Position numbers and translations under genes: made by a program | From: Pseudomonadota bacterium | GTDB lineage: Bacteria > Pseudomonadota > Alphaproteobacteria > Rhizobiales > Xanthobacteraceae | Length of the DNA: 64,000 bases | NCBI GenBank assembly: GCA_023435725.1 | Contig: JAEYRD010000098.1 | Location: 3,625 to 67,624 of the forward strand | Direction of reading: 5' to 3' | The notes under the pieces: model-generated | What the model saw: only the letters and a program-made list of their open reading frames with translations | The model's database searches: none | What the model was told of the DNA's origin: nothing | Shown: piece after piece, positions 16,254-25,246 of the stretch | How the letters are laid out: each line of letters begins with the position of its first letter | How positions within the stretch are numbered: position 1 is the stretch's first letter

Positions 16254-16940
16254 TCAGCCCAGCACCGGCAGCGTCACCACGTCGTACCCGTGCTTGATGG
16301 TCCGCTTCAGCACGGGGTCCTCAAGCTCGAACTCGAAGCGGTCGGCGGGGCGGATGCCGCCCTTGGCGGCAAAGGTGCCGCCGAACATGGCGCAGCCGTC
16401 GGGCAGCTTCTTGTCCGGAAAACCGCGGGCGATGAGATCGTCGACCGGCAGCATCGCGTCCAGCGTGCCCTCCTGGTAGAGCACGCGCTCGCCCTCGATC
16501 CAGGCGTAGGAGCGCAGGATCATCTTGTCCCAATGGCCGATCACGTCTTCGAGCTCCCACAGCGTCGAAGCAATCGGCTTGTCGCACATCTGCTTGGAGA
16601 CGGTGACGTTGTAGGCCTCGACCTTACGGTCGGTGTGGTCGGAGCCGCAGCCGACGAAGATGCGGCCCTGCCAGCCGATCAGCACGAACTCGACCTCGCC
16701 GCTGGAATCGCCGCCGCAGCACTCGATGCTGTCTTCGGTGGTCAGACGCCGCGCCGACGCGCGGTAGTAGATCGGCGTCGAGGCCGGCCGGGCGATGCCG
16801 ACGGCCTCGAGCTCGGCGATGTGCTTATCGCGCGCGACGGGATCGCGCCCGGTCCAGCCGGCGATGACGGCCTGGTCGATCGCCAGCGTCAGCGGCGTTG
16901 TGGCGTCCTGGGCATCGACGGTGAAAGTCAGGTCAAACAC
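16254..16940 (-). CDS. DUF2848 family protein, function unknown
   Basis: A 228-residue protein I recognise as DUF2848. Visible features are a WTGRDPVARDKHIAELE helix, an ECCGGDSSGEVEFVL stretch with paired cysteines, the SDHTDRKVEAYNVTVSKQMC motif that looks like an active-site segment, and DGCAMFGGTFAAKGGI. The fold resembles fumarylacetoacetate-hydrolase-like proteins, but I cannot show that. Translation starts at GTG, with GGAGG nine bases upstream. The start overlaps the amidase stop by eight bases, so the two are coupled and probably act on the same compound. Confidence 0.85.
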   Translation of the reverse strand: MFDLTFTVDAQDATTPLTLAIDQAVIAGWTGRDPVARDKHIAELEAVGIARPASTPIYYRASARRLTTEDSIECCGGDSSGEVEFVLIGWQGRIFVGCGSDHTDRKVEAYNVTVSKQMCDKPIASTLWELEDVIGHWDKMILRSYAWIEGERVLYQEGTLDAMLPVDDLIARGFPDKKLPDGCAMFGGTFAAKGGIRPADRFEFELEDPVLKRTIKHGYDVVTLPVLG

Positions 16941-18282
16941 GGATCACGGCCTCCATGCCGGCAGCAAGCTCGAAAATACGGCGATCGGAGCCGCCCGCCC
17001 CCGCGAGCATCAGGCCGACGGGGACGTCGCCCTCGCGATGCGCAGGCAGCGAGATGGCGCAGCCGTCGATCATGTTGATTAGGCTGCAGTTGCGAAGCGC
17101 GCGCAGATTTTCGGTGGTGAAAGCCTTGTCGTCGGCGAGATCGGAGATCTTCGGCGGCGTGTTGGCGGTGGTCGGCAGCACCAGCGCGTCATAAGGCGCG
17201 ATCCGCGCATTGACGCGGGCGATCAGCGAACGGCGCTCGTTGAGGAGATCGATGTAGTCGGCCGCGCTCTGCGCCTCGCCGCGCATGATGCGCACGGAGA
17301 CTCTGGGATCGTAGACGTCGCCCTTGGACGTGATGAGGTAGCGATGCCACGCAAAACTCTCGGCCGCGGCAAAGCCGCCCTTGGCATTCATCGGGCCGAT
17401 GTCGTGGAATTCCGCCATCTCGATGCGCTCGATGGTCGCGCCGTGGTCGGCGAGCGTCTTCAGCGCACGCTCGAACGTCTCGGCCACGGCCGCGTCGAGA
17501 TCGTCGAGCGCGATGGTGGTCGGCACCGCCAGCCGCATGCCCTTCACGGTGCGCGGCTTCAGCGGGACGATCGGCTCATTCGCGAGCACCGCATCGAGTA
17601 TGGCACAGCAACTGACCGATCGCGCCAGCGGCCCGATGCTGTCGAGCGAGAACGACAGCGGCACCGAGCCGTCGAGCGGCACGCGCCGCTGCGTCGGCTT
17701 GTAGCCGACGATGCCGTTGAAGGCGGCCGGGATGCGGCAAGAGCCGCCTGTGTCGGTGCCGAGCGCAGCATGCGCCATGCCGTCGAGCACAGAGACCGCG
17801 GCCCCCGAGGACGAGCCGCCCGGCACGTGGCCCACGGCCCGGTTCCAGGCGCCCTTCGGCGTGCCATAATGCGGATTGATGCCGATGCCGGAATAGGCAA
17901 ACTCGGTCATGTTGGTGCGGCCGATCACGACAAAGCCGGCCTTGCGCAGCCGCGCCACCGTCGCCGCATCCTGCTCGGCCGGGGGAGAGTCGTCGAGCGC
18001 GCGGGAGCCGGCGCGCGTCACTTGGCCCTTGATGTCGAAGAGATCCTTGATCGAGATCGGAATACCGGCATAGCGCGACGGCGCGGCCTTGGCCTTGCGC
18101 AAGCCGTCCATCGCATCGGCAGCCGCCAGTGCGGCGTCCTTGTCGACATGGATGAAGGTGCGCTGCCCCTCGCCGGCGGGATCGGCGATCTTGGCGATGC
18201 ACGCCTCGACCAGCTTACGGGAGGTGGTGCGGCCGCTTTCGAGGTCGTCGGCGAGCTTCGCCAGTGTCTGAAAATCGGGCAT
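16933..18282 (-). CDS. Amidase-signature-family hydrolase
   Basis: Ser-cisSer-Lys amidohydrolase, 449 residues. The triad is visible as K79 (ISIKDLFD), the cis-serine in GGSSSG (155-160) and S181 in DTGGSCRIP. The cysteine after S181 is common in the allophanate hydrolase/GatA group. The start is the ATG of MPDFQTLAKL; a longer open frame upstream lacks family features. It is followed without a gap by DUF2848. No tRNA amidotransferase partners (gatB, gatC) lie nearby, so it is a metabolic amidase with unknown substrate, not GatA. Confidence 0.88.
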   Translation of the reverse strand: MPDFQTLAKLADDLESGRTTSRKLVEACIAKIADPAGEGQRTFIHVDKDAALAAADAMDGLRKAKAAPSRYAGIPISIKDLFDIKGQVTRAGSRALDDSPPAEQDAATVARLRKAGFVVIGRTNMTEFAYSGIGINPHYGTPKGAWNRAVGHVPGGSSSGAAVSVLDGMAHAALGTDTGGSCRIPAAFNGIVGYKPTQRRVPLDGSVPLSFSLDSIGPLARSVSCCAILDAVLANEPIVPLKPRTVKGMRLAVPTTIALDDLDAAVAETFERALKTLADHGATIERIEMAEFHDIGPMNAKGGFAAAESFAWHRYLITSKGDVYDPRVSVRIMRGEAQSAADYIDLLNERRSLIARVNARIAPYDALVLPTTANTPPKISDLADDKAFTTENLRALRNCSLINMIDGCAISLPAHREGDVPVGLMLAGAGGSDRRIFELAAGMEAVIRV

Positions 18283-18460
18283 GTCTGTCTCACGGAATAT
18301 TGGCGCGCGCAATCTATAGCGCTGCCTCAGTTCGACACAAGCACTGTACGCATGATGGCATGCATGCGCATTGCTGGACCGTTGACGCGCCATGGTCGAT
18401 TGTCGCATCAAGATCGAAACAGGCTGGCGTGAAGCCTGTCCTTTGGGAGGACCTGCCGAC

Positions 18461-18874
18461 ATGGCCGAACCGCAGCGCGCACGACCGAAACCGACGCCGG
18501 AAACCCAGCATTTCTGGGACGGCACCAAGGCGGGCGAACTGCGCCTGCAGCGCTGCGACGCCTGCGCGCATGTCTACTTCCCGCCGCGTCCGTTCTGCCC
18601 GTCCTGCGCCTCGCGCAAGGTCAGCACCTTCAAGGCGAGTGGCAAGGGCCTCCTCTACAGCTACGTGATCAACCACCGTCCCGCCGCGCCCGGCTTCACG
18701 CCGCCTTACGCGATCGCGGTGGTCGAGCTGGCCGAAGGGCCGCGGATGATGAGCAACATCATCGACTGCCCGCAGACCCCGGAAGCGCTCGAGCTCGACA
18801 TGAAGCTCGAGGTCGCCTTCCATGAGCTCGACGACAAGATCAGCCTCCCCGTGTTCCGTCCGGCGAAGGGGTAA
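18461..18874 (+). CDS. Zn-ribbon/OB-fold (DUF35) acyl-CoA-associated protein
   Basis: A 137-residue accessory protein of the DUF35 family. An N-terminal helix is followed by a zinc ribbon (C32, C35, C46, C49 in CDAC and CPSC) and an OB-fold domain. Such proteins normally form a complex with a thiolase-like partner and help channel acyl-CoA. The partner follows after three bases. The ATG of MAEPQRAR has TTGGGAGGA upstream; an earlier ATG in the same frame is unsupported. Divergent from the amidase gene. Confidence 0.88.
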   Translation: MAEPQRARPKPTPETQHFWDGTKAGELRLQRCDACAHVYFPPRPFCPSCASRKVSTFKASGKGLLYSYVINHRPAAPGFTPPYAIAVVELAEGPRMMSNIIDCPQTPEALELDMKLEVAFHELDDKISLPVFRPAKG

Positions 18875-18877
18875 GCC

Positions 18878-20017
18878 ATGCGCAGAAACCAGGTTGCCGT
18901 CGTCGGCGCGGCCGAGACCACCGAGCTCGGCGTCATCCCCAACATGTCGCAGCTCCAGCTTCACGCGGATGCGGCGCTCAATGCCATCGCCGATGCCGGG
19001 CTGAAGCTGTCCGACATCGACGGCTTCGCCACCGCGGTCGAAACGCCGCAGCAGGTCTGCCACTATCTCGGCATCAAGCCGACCTGGGTGGACGGCACCT
19101 CGGTCGGGGGCTGCTCCTTCATGCTGCACGTCCGCCATGCGGCGGCGGCGATCGAGGCCGGACTGTGCAAGACGGTGCTGATCACGCATGCCGAGAGCGG
19201 CAAGTCGATGATCGGCAAGCTGCCGCGTTCGATCCCCGCCGACAGTCTGCAAGGCCAGTTCGAGGCACCCTACGGTGTCTACGGGCCACCCAGCATGTTC
19301 CCTATCCCCGTACTGCGCTTCATGAAGACCTACGGCATCACGCACGAGCAGCTGGCCTCGGTCGCCGTGGTTCAGCGCGAATGGGCGGCGAAGAATCCGC
19401 GCGCGATGATGAAGGACCCGATCACGGTCGCCGACGTGCTGAACTCGCGCATGATCGCCTATCCGTTCCGACTGCTGCAGTGCTGCCTCGTCACCGACGG
19501 CGGCGGCGCGCTGATCCTGACCTCGGCCGACCGCGCCAAAGACTTTCCCCGCAAGCCCGTCTACATCATGGGCACCGGCGAAAGCGTGGAGACCCCGATG
19601 GTCAGCCAGATGGAGACATTCAATTCCTCGCGCGCCTTCAAGACCGCGGGCCCCCTCGCTTTCAAGGAGGCCGGTATCGCGCACAAGGACGTCGACCATC
19701 TCATGATCTACGACGCCTTTGCGCATCTGCCGCTGTTCGGCCTCGGCGACCTCGGCTTCATGCCGCACGAGGAGACCGGCAAGTTCATCGCCGACGGCAA
19801 CACGCGGCCCGGGGCGAAGTTGCCGCTCAACACCAATGGTGGCGGATTGAGCTACATGCATTCCGGCATGTACGGCATGTACGCGCTTCAGGAGAGCGTG
19901 CGCCAGATGCGCGGCATCGCGCCGGCGCAGGTGGCCAACGCGAAGATTTCGGTGTGTCACGGCGTCGGCGGCATGTTCGCAGCGTCGGGGACGATCGTGT
20001 TCACGAACGAACGCTAA
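18878..20017 (+). CDS. Thiolase-like (SCP2-type) acyl-CoA enzyme, DUF35 partner
   Basis: Thiolase-fold protein of 379 residues. The nucleophilic cysteine is probably C79 (VGGCSFM), and the C-terminal histidine lies in CHGVGGMF near residue 357. The GGGLSYMHSG segment matches the lipid-transfer/SCP2 thiolase group, which includes both true thiolases and aldol-lyases acting on side-chain CoA esters. Paired with the DUF35 protein just upstream and followed by an MFE2-like dehydrogenase, it should act late in degradation of a branched or cyclic acyl-CoA. Confidence 0.85.
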   Translation: MRRNQVAVVGAAETTELGVIPNMSQLQLHADAALNAIADAGLKLSDIDGFATAVETPQQVCHYLGIKPTWVDGTSVGGCSFMLHVRHAAAAIEAGLCKTVLITHAESGKSMIGKLPRSIPADSLQGQFEAPYGVYGPPSMFPIPVLRFMKTYGITHEQLASVAVVQREWAAKNPRAMMKDPITVADVLNSRMIAYPFRLLQCCLVTDGGGALILTSADRAKDFPRKPVYIMGTGESVETPMVSQMETFNSSRAFKTAGPLAFKEAGIAHKDVDHLMIYDAFAHLPLFGLGDLGFMPHEETGKFIADGNTRPGAKLPLNTNGGGLSYMHSGMYGMYALQESVRQMRGIAPAQVANAKISVCHGVGGMFAASGTIVFTNER

Positions 20018-20023
20018 CCACTT

Positions 20024-20124
20024 CGTCATTCCGGGATGCGCCGTTGGGCGCAGGCCCGGAATCCATACCCCCGATCGTGGTTATGGATTCCGAGCTCGTC
20101 GCTTCGCTCCGCCCCGGAATGACG
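20024..20124. repeat. Palindromic repeat family A
   Basis: CGTCATTCCGGGATGCG at one end and GCCCCGGAATGACG at the other, with inner arms GGAATCCATA and TATGGATTCC. It separates two same-strand genes (thiolase-like and dehydrogenase). Confidence 0.85.
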
Positions 20125-20156
20125 AAACAAATTGAACAGGCATCTGGAGAACTCAC

Positions 20157-21071
20157 ATGACAAAATCACTGCAAGACAAGGTCATCATCGTCACCGGGGC
20201 AGGCCGCGGCATCGGGCGCGAGATCGCGCTGCTCTGCGCTGCAGAGGGCGCCAAGGTCGTCGTCAACGATCCCGGCGGCGCCGCCGACGGCGGCGGTTCT
20301 AGCGCCACGCCCGCTGAGGAAGTCGTCGAGGAGATCAAGAAGCGCGGCGGCACCGCCGTCGCCAATTTCGAGTCGGTGGCGGAAGCGATCCCCGCCAGCA
20401 AGATCGTGAAGACCGCGACCGATCATTTCGGCCGGCTCGACGGCGTCGTCAACAATGCCGGCATCCTGCGCGACATGATCTTCCACAAGATGAGTGTGGA
20501 AGCCTTCGAGGCCGTCATCAAAGTCCATTTGATGGGCTCGTTCTACGTTTCCCACGCCGCGGCACGGATCTTCCGCGAGCAGGAGAGCGGCTCCTTCGTG
20601 CACTTCACCTCGACCTCGGGCCTGATCGGCAACTTTGGCCAGGCCAATTACGCCGCCGCCAAGCTCGGCATCGTCGGCCTGTCGAAGTCGATCGCGCTCG
20701 ACATGGGCCGCTTCAATGTCCGCTCCAACTGCGTCTCGCCGTTCGCCTGGACCCGCATGATCGGCACCATCCCGACCGAGACCGAAGCTGAAAAGGCGCG
20801 TGTCGAGAAGATCAAGCAGATGGGACCGGAAAAGATCGCGCCGATCTGCGCCTATCTGCTCTCCGATGCCGCCAAGGATGTCAGCGGGCAGATCTTCGGC
20901 GCACGCATGAATGAGCTGTTCCTGTTCAGCCAAAATCGTCCGCTGCGCTCTGTGCATCGGAGCGAAGGCTGGACGCCGCAATCGATCGCGGAACACGGCA
21001 TGCCTGCACTGAAGGGCTCGTTCTACAAGCTCGACCGCTCGGCCGACGTCTTCCCCTGGGATCCCGTCTAA
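20157..21071 (+). CDS. Short-chain dehydrogenase, 3-hydroxyacyl-CoA dehydrogenase-like (MFE2 type)
   Basis: NAD(P)-dependent reductase/dehydrogenase, 304 residues. Cofactor motif TGAGRGIG (13-20), VVNDPGG, NNAGILRD and the catalytic pair Y165/K169 (YAAAK) are intact. The NDPGG...NNAGILRD combination matches the dehydrogenase domain of peroxisomal multifunctional enzyme type 2, so the substrate is probably a 3-hydroxyacyl-CoA. The roughly 45-residue C-terminal tail (SVHRSEGWTPQSIAEH...) is longer than in minimal members. GGAGA lies eight bases before the ATG. Confidence 0.88.
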   Translation: MTKSLQDKVIIVTGAGRGIGREIALLCAAEGAKVVVNDPGGAADGGGSSATPAEEVVEEIKKRGGTAVANFESVAEAIPASKIVKTATDHFGRLDGVVNNAGILRDMIFHKMSVEAFEAVIKVHLMGSFYVSHAAARIFREQESGSFVHFTSTSGLIGNFGQANYAAAKLGIVGLSKSIALDMGRFNVRSNCVSPFAWTRMIGTIPTETEAEKARVEKIKQMGPEKIAPICAYLLSDAAKDVSGQIFGARMNELFLFSQNRPLRSVHRSEGWTPQSIAEHGMPALKGSFYKLDRSADVFPWDPV

Positions 21072-21117
21072 ACGAATTCCCAGCGATTGTTGCATTGCGA
21101 TCTCTGGTTGTCTGACC

Positions 21118-21160
21118 GGAGACCGCCCGCATTACGCCCGATTGCGGGCGAATGGTCTCC
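21118..21160. promoter_or_regulatory. Two-tier stem-loop in the gap before the SMP-30 gene
   Basis: An outer stem GGAGACC/GGTCTCC (21118-21124 with 21154-21160) encloses an inner stem GCCCGCA/TGCGGGC (21125-21131 with 21143-21149), with a four-base bulge on the 3' side. It ends about 13 bases before the GGGAGGAG ribosome site. It has no T run on this strand, so a 5'-leader structure or weak terminator is more likely than a strong terminator. Confidence 0.5.
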
Positions 21161-21185
21161 TTCCACAAAAAAATGGGAGGAGACT

Positions 21186-22352
21186 ATGACAAAATCACTG
21201 ACCATTTCTGCCGATACTGACGGTCCCTGCCTTGGGCGTCGCACCCTCCTGAAGGGCGCGGCGGCTGCGGTAGCCGCAACGGGCGTCACCGTGAACGCAG
21301 CCCTCGCGGCCTCCGTCGCGCCACTGGGGCAGACCGGCACTCCGATGAGGTCGACGGCGCCTTTGCCGCTGGGACCACTTCCCGGCAGCCGCTACCCGGA
21401 CTCCCATCTGGAATCCGCCAAGAAGGGGCCGCCGACGTTCGGGCCTGCCGGCTTTCCGGCCTTCGCCGGCACCATGGCGGTCGAGCGTGTTGCAACCGGC
21501 TTCCGATGGGCCGAAGGACCCGTGTATTTTGCGGCCGGGCGATATCTGCTGTTCAGCGACATCCCCAACAATCGCATCATGCGCTTCTCGGAGGACGACG
21601 GTCATACGAGCGTCTACCGCCAACCCTCGATGAACTCGAACGGCAACACGATCGATCGCGAAGGGCGCCTGATCACATGCGAACATAGCGGCAGACGCGT
21701 CACCCGGACCGAACTCGACGGCTCCGTCACCATCATTGCCGATAAATACAACGGCAAGAGGCTGAATTCGCCGAACGACGCAGTCGTTACGGCTGATGGC
21801 GCGATCTGGTTCACCGATCCGGCCTACGGCATCGGCGGCTTCTACGAGGGCGTCAAGGCCGACCCCGAGCAGGAGAAGAAGAACGTCTACCGCGTCGATC
21901 CGAAGACCGGCGACATCAAGGTTGTCGTCGATGATTTTGTGGAGCCCAACGGGATCACCATCTCGCCCGACGAGAAGAAGCTCTACATCTGCGAGACTGG
22001 ATTCACGGACGGACCGGACAACCCATCCCATATCCGCGTGTTCGACCTCGACGTGGCGGCAGGGAAGGTGTCCAACAGCAAAGTCTTCGCAGAGATGCCG
22101 AAGCCGAGCATCACCGACGGCATCCGCTGTGACACGGAGGGACGGGTCTGGTGTTCGGTTGGCTGGGGCGATCCGAACGAAGACGGCGTCCGCTGCTACA
22201 CGCCATCGGGCGAATTGCTCGGCAAGATTCACATTCCGGAAACGGTGGCGAATCTGTGCTTCGGCGGCCAGCAGCGAAACAGGCTTTATATCTGTGGCTC
22301 GTCGTCGCTTTATGCCGTCTACACCAGCGTACAAGGCGCGATGAAGCCCTGA
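21186..22352 (+). CDS. SMP-30/gluconolactonase-like beta-propeller protein, Tat-exported
   Basis: Predicted periplasmic lactonase or related hydrolase, 388 residues. The N-terminus has GRRTLLKG followed by an alanine-rich hydrophobic stretch, a Tat-type signal. The mature part contains SMP-30 propeller motifs: FRWAEGPVYF with the first metal glutamate, LNSPNDAVV with the asparagine ligand, and PSITDGIRCD with the aspartate. The ATG of MTKSLTIS has GGGAGGAG upstream. Substrate unknown. Its first 15 coding bases are identical to those of the preceding dehydrogenase. Confidence 0.88.
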   Translation: MTKSLTISADTDGPCLGRRTLLKGAAAAVAATGVTVNAALAASVAPLGQTGTPMRSTAPLPLGPLPGSRYPDSHLESAKKGPPTFGPAGFPAFAGTMAVERVATGFRWAEGPVYFAAGRYLLFSDIPNNRIMRFSEDDGHTSVYRQPSMNSNGNTIDREGRLITCEHSGRRVTRTELDGSVTIIADKYNGKRLNSPNDAVVTADGAIWFTDPAYGIGGFYEGVKADPEQEKKNVYRVDPKTGDIKVVVDDFVEPNGITISPDEKKLYICETGFTDGPDNPSHIRVFDLDVAAGKVSNSKVFAEMPKPSITDGIRCDTEGRVWCSVGWGDPNEDGVRCYTPSGELLGKIHIPETVANLCFGGQQRNRLYICGSSSLYAVYTSVQGAMKP

Positions 22353-22365
22353 CAGCTGCTGCGTC

Positions 22366-22388
22366 ATGGCCGGGCTTGTCCCGGCCAT
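22366..22388. repeat. Short palindromic repeat fragment, likely shared terminator
   Basis: ATGGCCGGG and CCCGGCCAT pair perfectly around CTTGT. It lies between the convergent SMP-30 and ppc genes and resembles the core of another dispersed Bradyrhizobium repeat. It could stop transcription from both sides. Confidence 0.55.
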
Positions 22389-22423
22389 CCACGTCGGCGA
22401 CGAGGCGCGCGGACGCCGCGTTG

Positions 22424-25246
22424 CTAACCGGTGTTCCGCAACCCGGCGGAGATGCCATTGATCGTGAGCTGAATCCCGCGCAGCACCTGCTCGTCCGGGT
22501 TCTGCGCGCGGTGCTCCTTGAGCAGCTCGACCTGCACGTGATTGAGCGGATCCAGATACGGGAAGCGGTGGCGTACCGAACGCTCCAGCAGCGGGTTGCC
22601 CTGGAGCAGCCGGTCCTGGCCCATGATGTCCAGCAGTGTCTCGATACAGGAATGCCATTCGCGGCGGATACGGCCGAAGATTTTTTCGCGCAGGGCTTCG
22701 TCCGGCACGAGCTCGGCATAGCGTGAGGCGATCGCGATCGAGCTTTTGGCGAGCACCATGTCCATGTTCGAGAGCAGCATGCGGAAGAACGGCCATTCCC
22801 TGTAGAGCTCTTTCAGGAACGGCATGCCCTTGTCGGGATGCGCGGCAATCCATTGCTCGACCGCGCTGCCGAAGCCGTACCAGCCCGGCAGCATCAGGCG
22901 GCATTGCGCCCAGGAGAACACCCAGGGAATCGCGCGAAGGTCCTCGATCGCGCGGGTCTTCTTGCGCGAGGCCGGACGGCTGCCGATATTCAGCGTCGCG
23001 ATCTCGTTGATGACCGTCGAGGCCCAGAAATAGTCGACGAAGCCGTCGGTCTCGTAGACGAGGCCGCGATAGGCCTTGAAGGCGAGGTTCGACAATTCGT
23101 CCATCGCGGTCAGATATTCGCGGCGCGGCGCGCTCCGGCGCGGATGCAGGAGGCTCGCCTCCAGCGTCGCGGCCGCAAGGATCTCGAGATTGTTTCGGCC
23201 GACTTCGGCGTTGGAATATTTCGACGAGATGATCTCGCCCTGCTCGGTGATGCGGATCTGGCCATTCACGGCGCCGCCGGGCTGCGCGATGATGGCGTCA
23301 TAGCTCGGACCGCCGCCGCGGCCGACCGAGCCGCCGCGGCCGTGAAACAGGCGCAGCCGCACGCCGTGACGCTCGAACACTTCGACGAGTCCGATCTCGG
23401 CCTTGTAAAGCTCCCAGCCGGAGGTGACGAAGCCGCCATCCTTGTTGCTGTCGGAATAGCCCAGCATGACTTCCTGCACGCTGCCGCGGCTATCGACGAG
23501 GCGGCGATAATCGTGCACCGACAGCATGCGGTCCATAATGCCGGAAGATGCCTGCAGATCCTCGATGGTCTCGAACAGCGGCACGATGTTGATGGAGCTG
23601 CGCCCGGAGGGATGGACGAGGCCGACCTCCTTCAACAGCACCGCGACCTCGAGCATGTCGGACATGCCCTTGCACATCGAGATGATGCATTGGGGAATGG
23701 CATCCGAGCCGAACCTCGCATGCGCCTCCGCGGCGGCATGGAACACGTTCAGCTCGCCCATCGTCTCGTCGCTGTATTTGACGAACGGGGAGACCAGCGA
23801 GCGCGGGCTGCGCAATTCATTGGTGAGCAGCGAGATGCGCGCCTCCTCGCCGAGCGCGAGATAGGACATGCCCGGATTGGCGGCATCCATCAACTCGGCG
23901 ATGGTCCGCTCATGCACGGCCGAATTCTGGCGAATGTCGAGCCGCGCCAGATGGAAGCCGAAACAGTCCACCGCGCGGCGGAGCACCCGCAGCCGGCCGC
24001 GGGCGATGACGCGGGCGTTGTTGGAGATCAGCGAGCGGTACAGCACGTCGAGATCGGCCTGCAGCTCCTTGACGGTCTCGTATGGCCTGCCCTTGCCGAC
24101 GGGTCGGCGCGTGATCTCGACCTCGAGCTTTTCGGCCGTCGCCGTCAGGCGCGCATAGATGCCGGAGACGGCGAGACGGTAAGGCTCGCCGCTTCGGTGC
24201 GGCGAGGTATCCGGCGAGCGCTCGGCCAGGTTACGCAGCTCCTCGGAGACGTCGGCGAGATGGGCCGCGATCGACAGTTCCGAGCCGAGCACGTGGAGTT
24301 CTTCCAGGTAGAACTGCATCACCCGGCTCGACTGCAGCCGCAGCGTGCCGCGCATCACGTCGGCGGTGACGAAGGGATTGCCGTCGCGGTCGCCGCCGAT
24401 CCAGCTTCCCATGCGCAGGAACGAGGCGAGTTCGCCGGCGGCCTGCTCGCCGCCCTCCTCCAGCCGGTCCTCCAGCACGTTAACCAGCCGCGGCACCTCG
24501 CGCAGGAACGTGTAATCATAGAACGACAGGCCGTTGGCGACTTCGTCGAGCACAGTGAGCTTGGTCCGGCGGAGCAGGTTCGTCTGCCATAGCGTCAGCA
24601 CTTCGCGGCGGAGCTGCTCGTCGCTGGCCGCCGCCTCGTCCGCTGTCAGTGCGACGCGTTCGCGACGGTCGAGCAAAGCTGCGACCTCCATCTCGCGGTC
24701 CATGGTGCTCTTGCGGCGCACCTCGGTCGGGTGCGCGGTCAGGACCGGGCTGACAAGCGCGGTCTTGAAGAAGCTGCGCAGCGCATCGGCGCTGATCCCG
24801 GCGTCCCTGGCGTGGCCGAGCGTTTCCGCCAGCACGCCGGAGCCGCCACGCGAGCCGATTTCGTTGCCAGCCGCCTTGCCGGCGCTGCGGGCGCGCATCT
24901 GGCGGATGTTGTTCTGGTCCTCGGCGATGTTGGCGAGGTGGGAAAAATAGCTGAAGGCGCGGACGATCCGCACCGTCTCCGAGATCGACATGCTGTCGAG
25001 GATCTGTTCCAGCTCGCGGCGGGCAAGCCGGTCCTCGTCGCGGTGGAACCGGATCGAGGTCTGCCTGATACGCTCAACCAGGTCGAACACATCGGCGCCT
25101 TCCTGGTCGCGCACCGTGTCGCCCAGGATACGCCCCAACAGGCGGATATCGTCCCGCAACCGCACATCCGCTTCCAGCGCCTGAACGTCTTCGGGGCGGT
25201 TGGGGCGCGGCTCAACGGCGTCGGGCGGTACGGTCTGGAGGGACAT
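22424..25246 (-). CDS. ppc: Phosphoenolpyruvate carboxylase
   Basis: Fixes bicarbonate onto phosphoenolpyruvate to form oxaloacetate. The 940-residue length is normal. Catalytic H172 is in TAHPTEVRRKS. Further family blocks are GSWIGGDRDGNP, GYSDSNKDGG, FHGRGGSVGRGGGP and the invariant C-terminal RNTG. The start is the ATG of MSLQTVPPD with AAGGGGAG upstream; the longer frame adds a non-conserved leader. It stands alone between the SMP-30 gene and a gene-poor stretch. Confidence 0.96.
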   Translation of the reverse strand: MSLQTVPPDAVEPRPNRPEDVQALEADVRLRDDIRLLGRILGDTVRDQEGADVFDLVERIRQTSIRFHRDEDRLARRELEQILDSMSISETVRIVRAFSYFSHLANIAEDQNNIRQMRARSAGKAAGNEIGSRGGSGVLAETLGHARDAGISADALRSFFKTALVSPVLTAHPTEVRRKSTMDREMEVAALLDRRERVALTADEAAASDEQLRREVLTLWQTNLLRRTKLTVLDEVANGLSFYDYTFLREVPRLVNVLEDRLEEGGEQAAGELASFLRMGSWIGGDRDGNPFVTADVMRGTLRLQSSRVMQFYLEELHVLGSELSIAAHLADVSEELRNLAERSPDTSPHRSGEPYRLAVSGIYARLTATAEKLEVEITRRPVGKGRPYETVKELQADLDVLYRSLISNNARVIARGRLRVLRRAVDCFGFHLARLDIRQNSAVHERTIAELMDAANPGMSYLALGEEARISLLTNELRSPRSLVSPFVKYSDETMGELNVFHAAAEAHARFGSDAIPQCIISMCKGMSDMLEVAVLLKEVGLVHPSGRSSINIVPLFETIEDLQASSGIMDRMLSVHDYRRLVDSRGSVQEVMLGYSDSNKDGGFVTSGWELYKAEIGLVEVFERHGVRLRLFHGRGGSVGRGGGPSYDAIIAQPGGAVNGQIRITEQGEIISSKYSNAEVGRNNLEILAAATLEASLLHPRRSAPRREYLTAMDELSNLAFKAYRGLVYETDGFVDYFWASTVINEIATLNIGSRPASRKKTRAIEDLRAIPWVFSWAQCRLMLPGWYGFGSAVEQWIAAHPDKGMPFLKELYREWPFFRMLLSNMDMVLAKSSIAIASRYAELVPDEALREKIFGRIRREWHSCIETLLDIMGQDRLLQGNPLLERSVRHRFPYLDPLNHVQVELLKEHRAQNPDEQVLRGIQLTINGISAGLRNTG

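Noticed and set aside
16933..18282. GatA subunit of tRNA amidotransferase
   Set aside because: No gatB or gatC is adjacent, and the partner is DUF2848. The shared amidase signature alone is not enough.
22838..24592. Long forward open frame opposite ppc
   Set aside because: Entirely inside the reverse-strand ppc gene, with no recognisable domain.
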